The position numbers and the translations under genes are program-made. This document shows positions 63,764 through 64,000 of a stretch of DNA of 64,000 nt, in pieces. How positions within the stretch are numbered: position 1 is the stretch's first letter; every line of letters begins with the position of its first letter. The stretch is from assembly GCA_020697255.1 (NCBI GenBank), contig JAJFBE010000001.1, positions 372,001 through 436,000 on the forward strand, in the 5' to 3' direction. The notes under the pieces are model-generated. The model worked only from the letters and a program-made list of their open reading frames with translations. It was not told the origin of the DNA and did no database searches. The stretch is from Burkholderiales bacterium (GTDB lineage Bacteria; Pseudomonadota; Gammaproteobacteria; Burkholderiales; UBA11063).

Positions 63764-64000
63764 TTACCTTGGAGGAACAAAAGTAATGCCAATTGGCTGA
63801 ACTCCTGTTCCAACTGTTGGAGTAGGACTTAACAAAGTTAATTCTCCTGTGACAGGGTTTTTACTATACATGGATACTGTATTATCGCCACTGTTAGTTA
63901 CATAAACATAACTGCCTGTTGGGCTTTGCGCAATATAAAATGGTGCAGGTCCGGCCCCAACTGTTGAGGATGGGCTTAATGGTGTAAGCTGGCCATTACT
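63764..64000 (-). CDS. C-terminal part of a lactonase/YVTN-type beta-propeller protein, cut by the window end
   Basis: The minus strand is open from 64000 to a stop at 63764 and codes the last 78 residues of a larger protein. It shows beta-propeller blade repeats: YVYVTNSGDNTVSMYS, then NPVTGELTLLSPTPTVGTG, ending QPIGITFVPPR. The repeated L(T/S)PLSPxxTVGAGPxPxxI unit is typical of YncE-like or 6-phosphogluconolactonase-like seven-bladed propellers, often secreted. The N-terminus is outside the window. Its stop codon lies 23 bases after the deoD stop; no clear terminator is seen between them. Confidence 0.8.
   Translation of the reverse strand, partial: SNGQLTPLSPSSTVGAGPAPFYIAQSPTGSYVYVTNSGDNTVSMYSKNPVTGELTLLSPTPTVGTGVQPIGITFVPPR

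Overview
The window is a chromosomal segment of an AT-rich Gram-negative proteobacterium, most likely a deep or unusual betaproteobacterium related to Neisseriales. This rests on the gene order sdhC-sdhD-sdhA-sdhB-sdhE-gltA followed by sucA, a Neisseria-like SdhE, a stand-alone rnfB gene and many short inverted repeats resembling Neisseria dRS3 elements. The assignment is inference; an AT-rich gammaproteobacterium cannot be excluded from sequence reading alone.

Layout. 1-4.5 kb: end of a class A penicillin-binding protein, phosphatidylethanolamine synthesis genes (psd, pssA) and a secreted protein of unknown function. 4.7-14.7 kb (minus strand): a TCA block sdhCDABE-gltA ... sucA, interrupted between gltA and sucA by a secreted subtilisin with a Gly/Cys-TM-Arg/Lys tail and, beside it, a CPBP (glutamic) intramembrane protease: a likely two-gene protein-sorting system. 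14.9-26.3 kb (accessory): a frameshifted small secreted-protein gene, an aldo/keto reductase, a 2401-residue protein joining a complete C-A-PCP-reductase NRPS module to a PAS/histidine kinase/double receiver protein, a 98-bp inverted-repeat element and an unrecognised divergent gene. 26.3-26.5 kb: a probable 6S RNA with a strong promoter. 26.7-31.3 kb: a lipid A or envelope glycan modification operon (ArnT-like, PAP2, ArnT-like and DPM-like proteins) behind rnfB. 33-40.4 kb: housekeeping genes (zapE, pepN, elbB, purH, purN). 40.7-42.4 kb: a secreted sphingomyelinase-like phosphoesterase.

42.5-51.9 kb: a P-type (Trb/VirB-like) type IV secretion cluster with TraF signal peptidase and an SSB, but no recognisable VirB9/TrbG, coupling protein or relaxase. 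52-54.7 kb: hairpin-rich DNA and two tandem copies of a small transcription unit, each with a structured leader, a 39-residue hydrophobic/basic peptide and a terminator; these resemble type I toxin loci. 54.8-58.3 kb: prpBCD for propionate use. 58.4-62.3 kb: a queuosine-precursor block (VUT transporter, queF, queC, queD, queE) converging on folE, which makes the pathway's first intermediate; queC appears to start at ATA. 62.3-64 kb: tRNA-Ala(GGC), a CoA-binding protein, deoD and the end of a beta-propeller protein.

The strongest candidates for something undescribed are the NRPS-histidine kinase polypeptide (signal synthase and sensor in one frame, with a ribosome-binding site and start codon preserved at the seam), the tandem small-peptide loci, and the protease pair set into the TCA operon.
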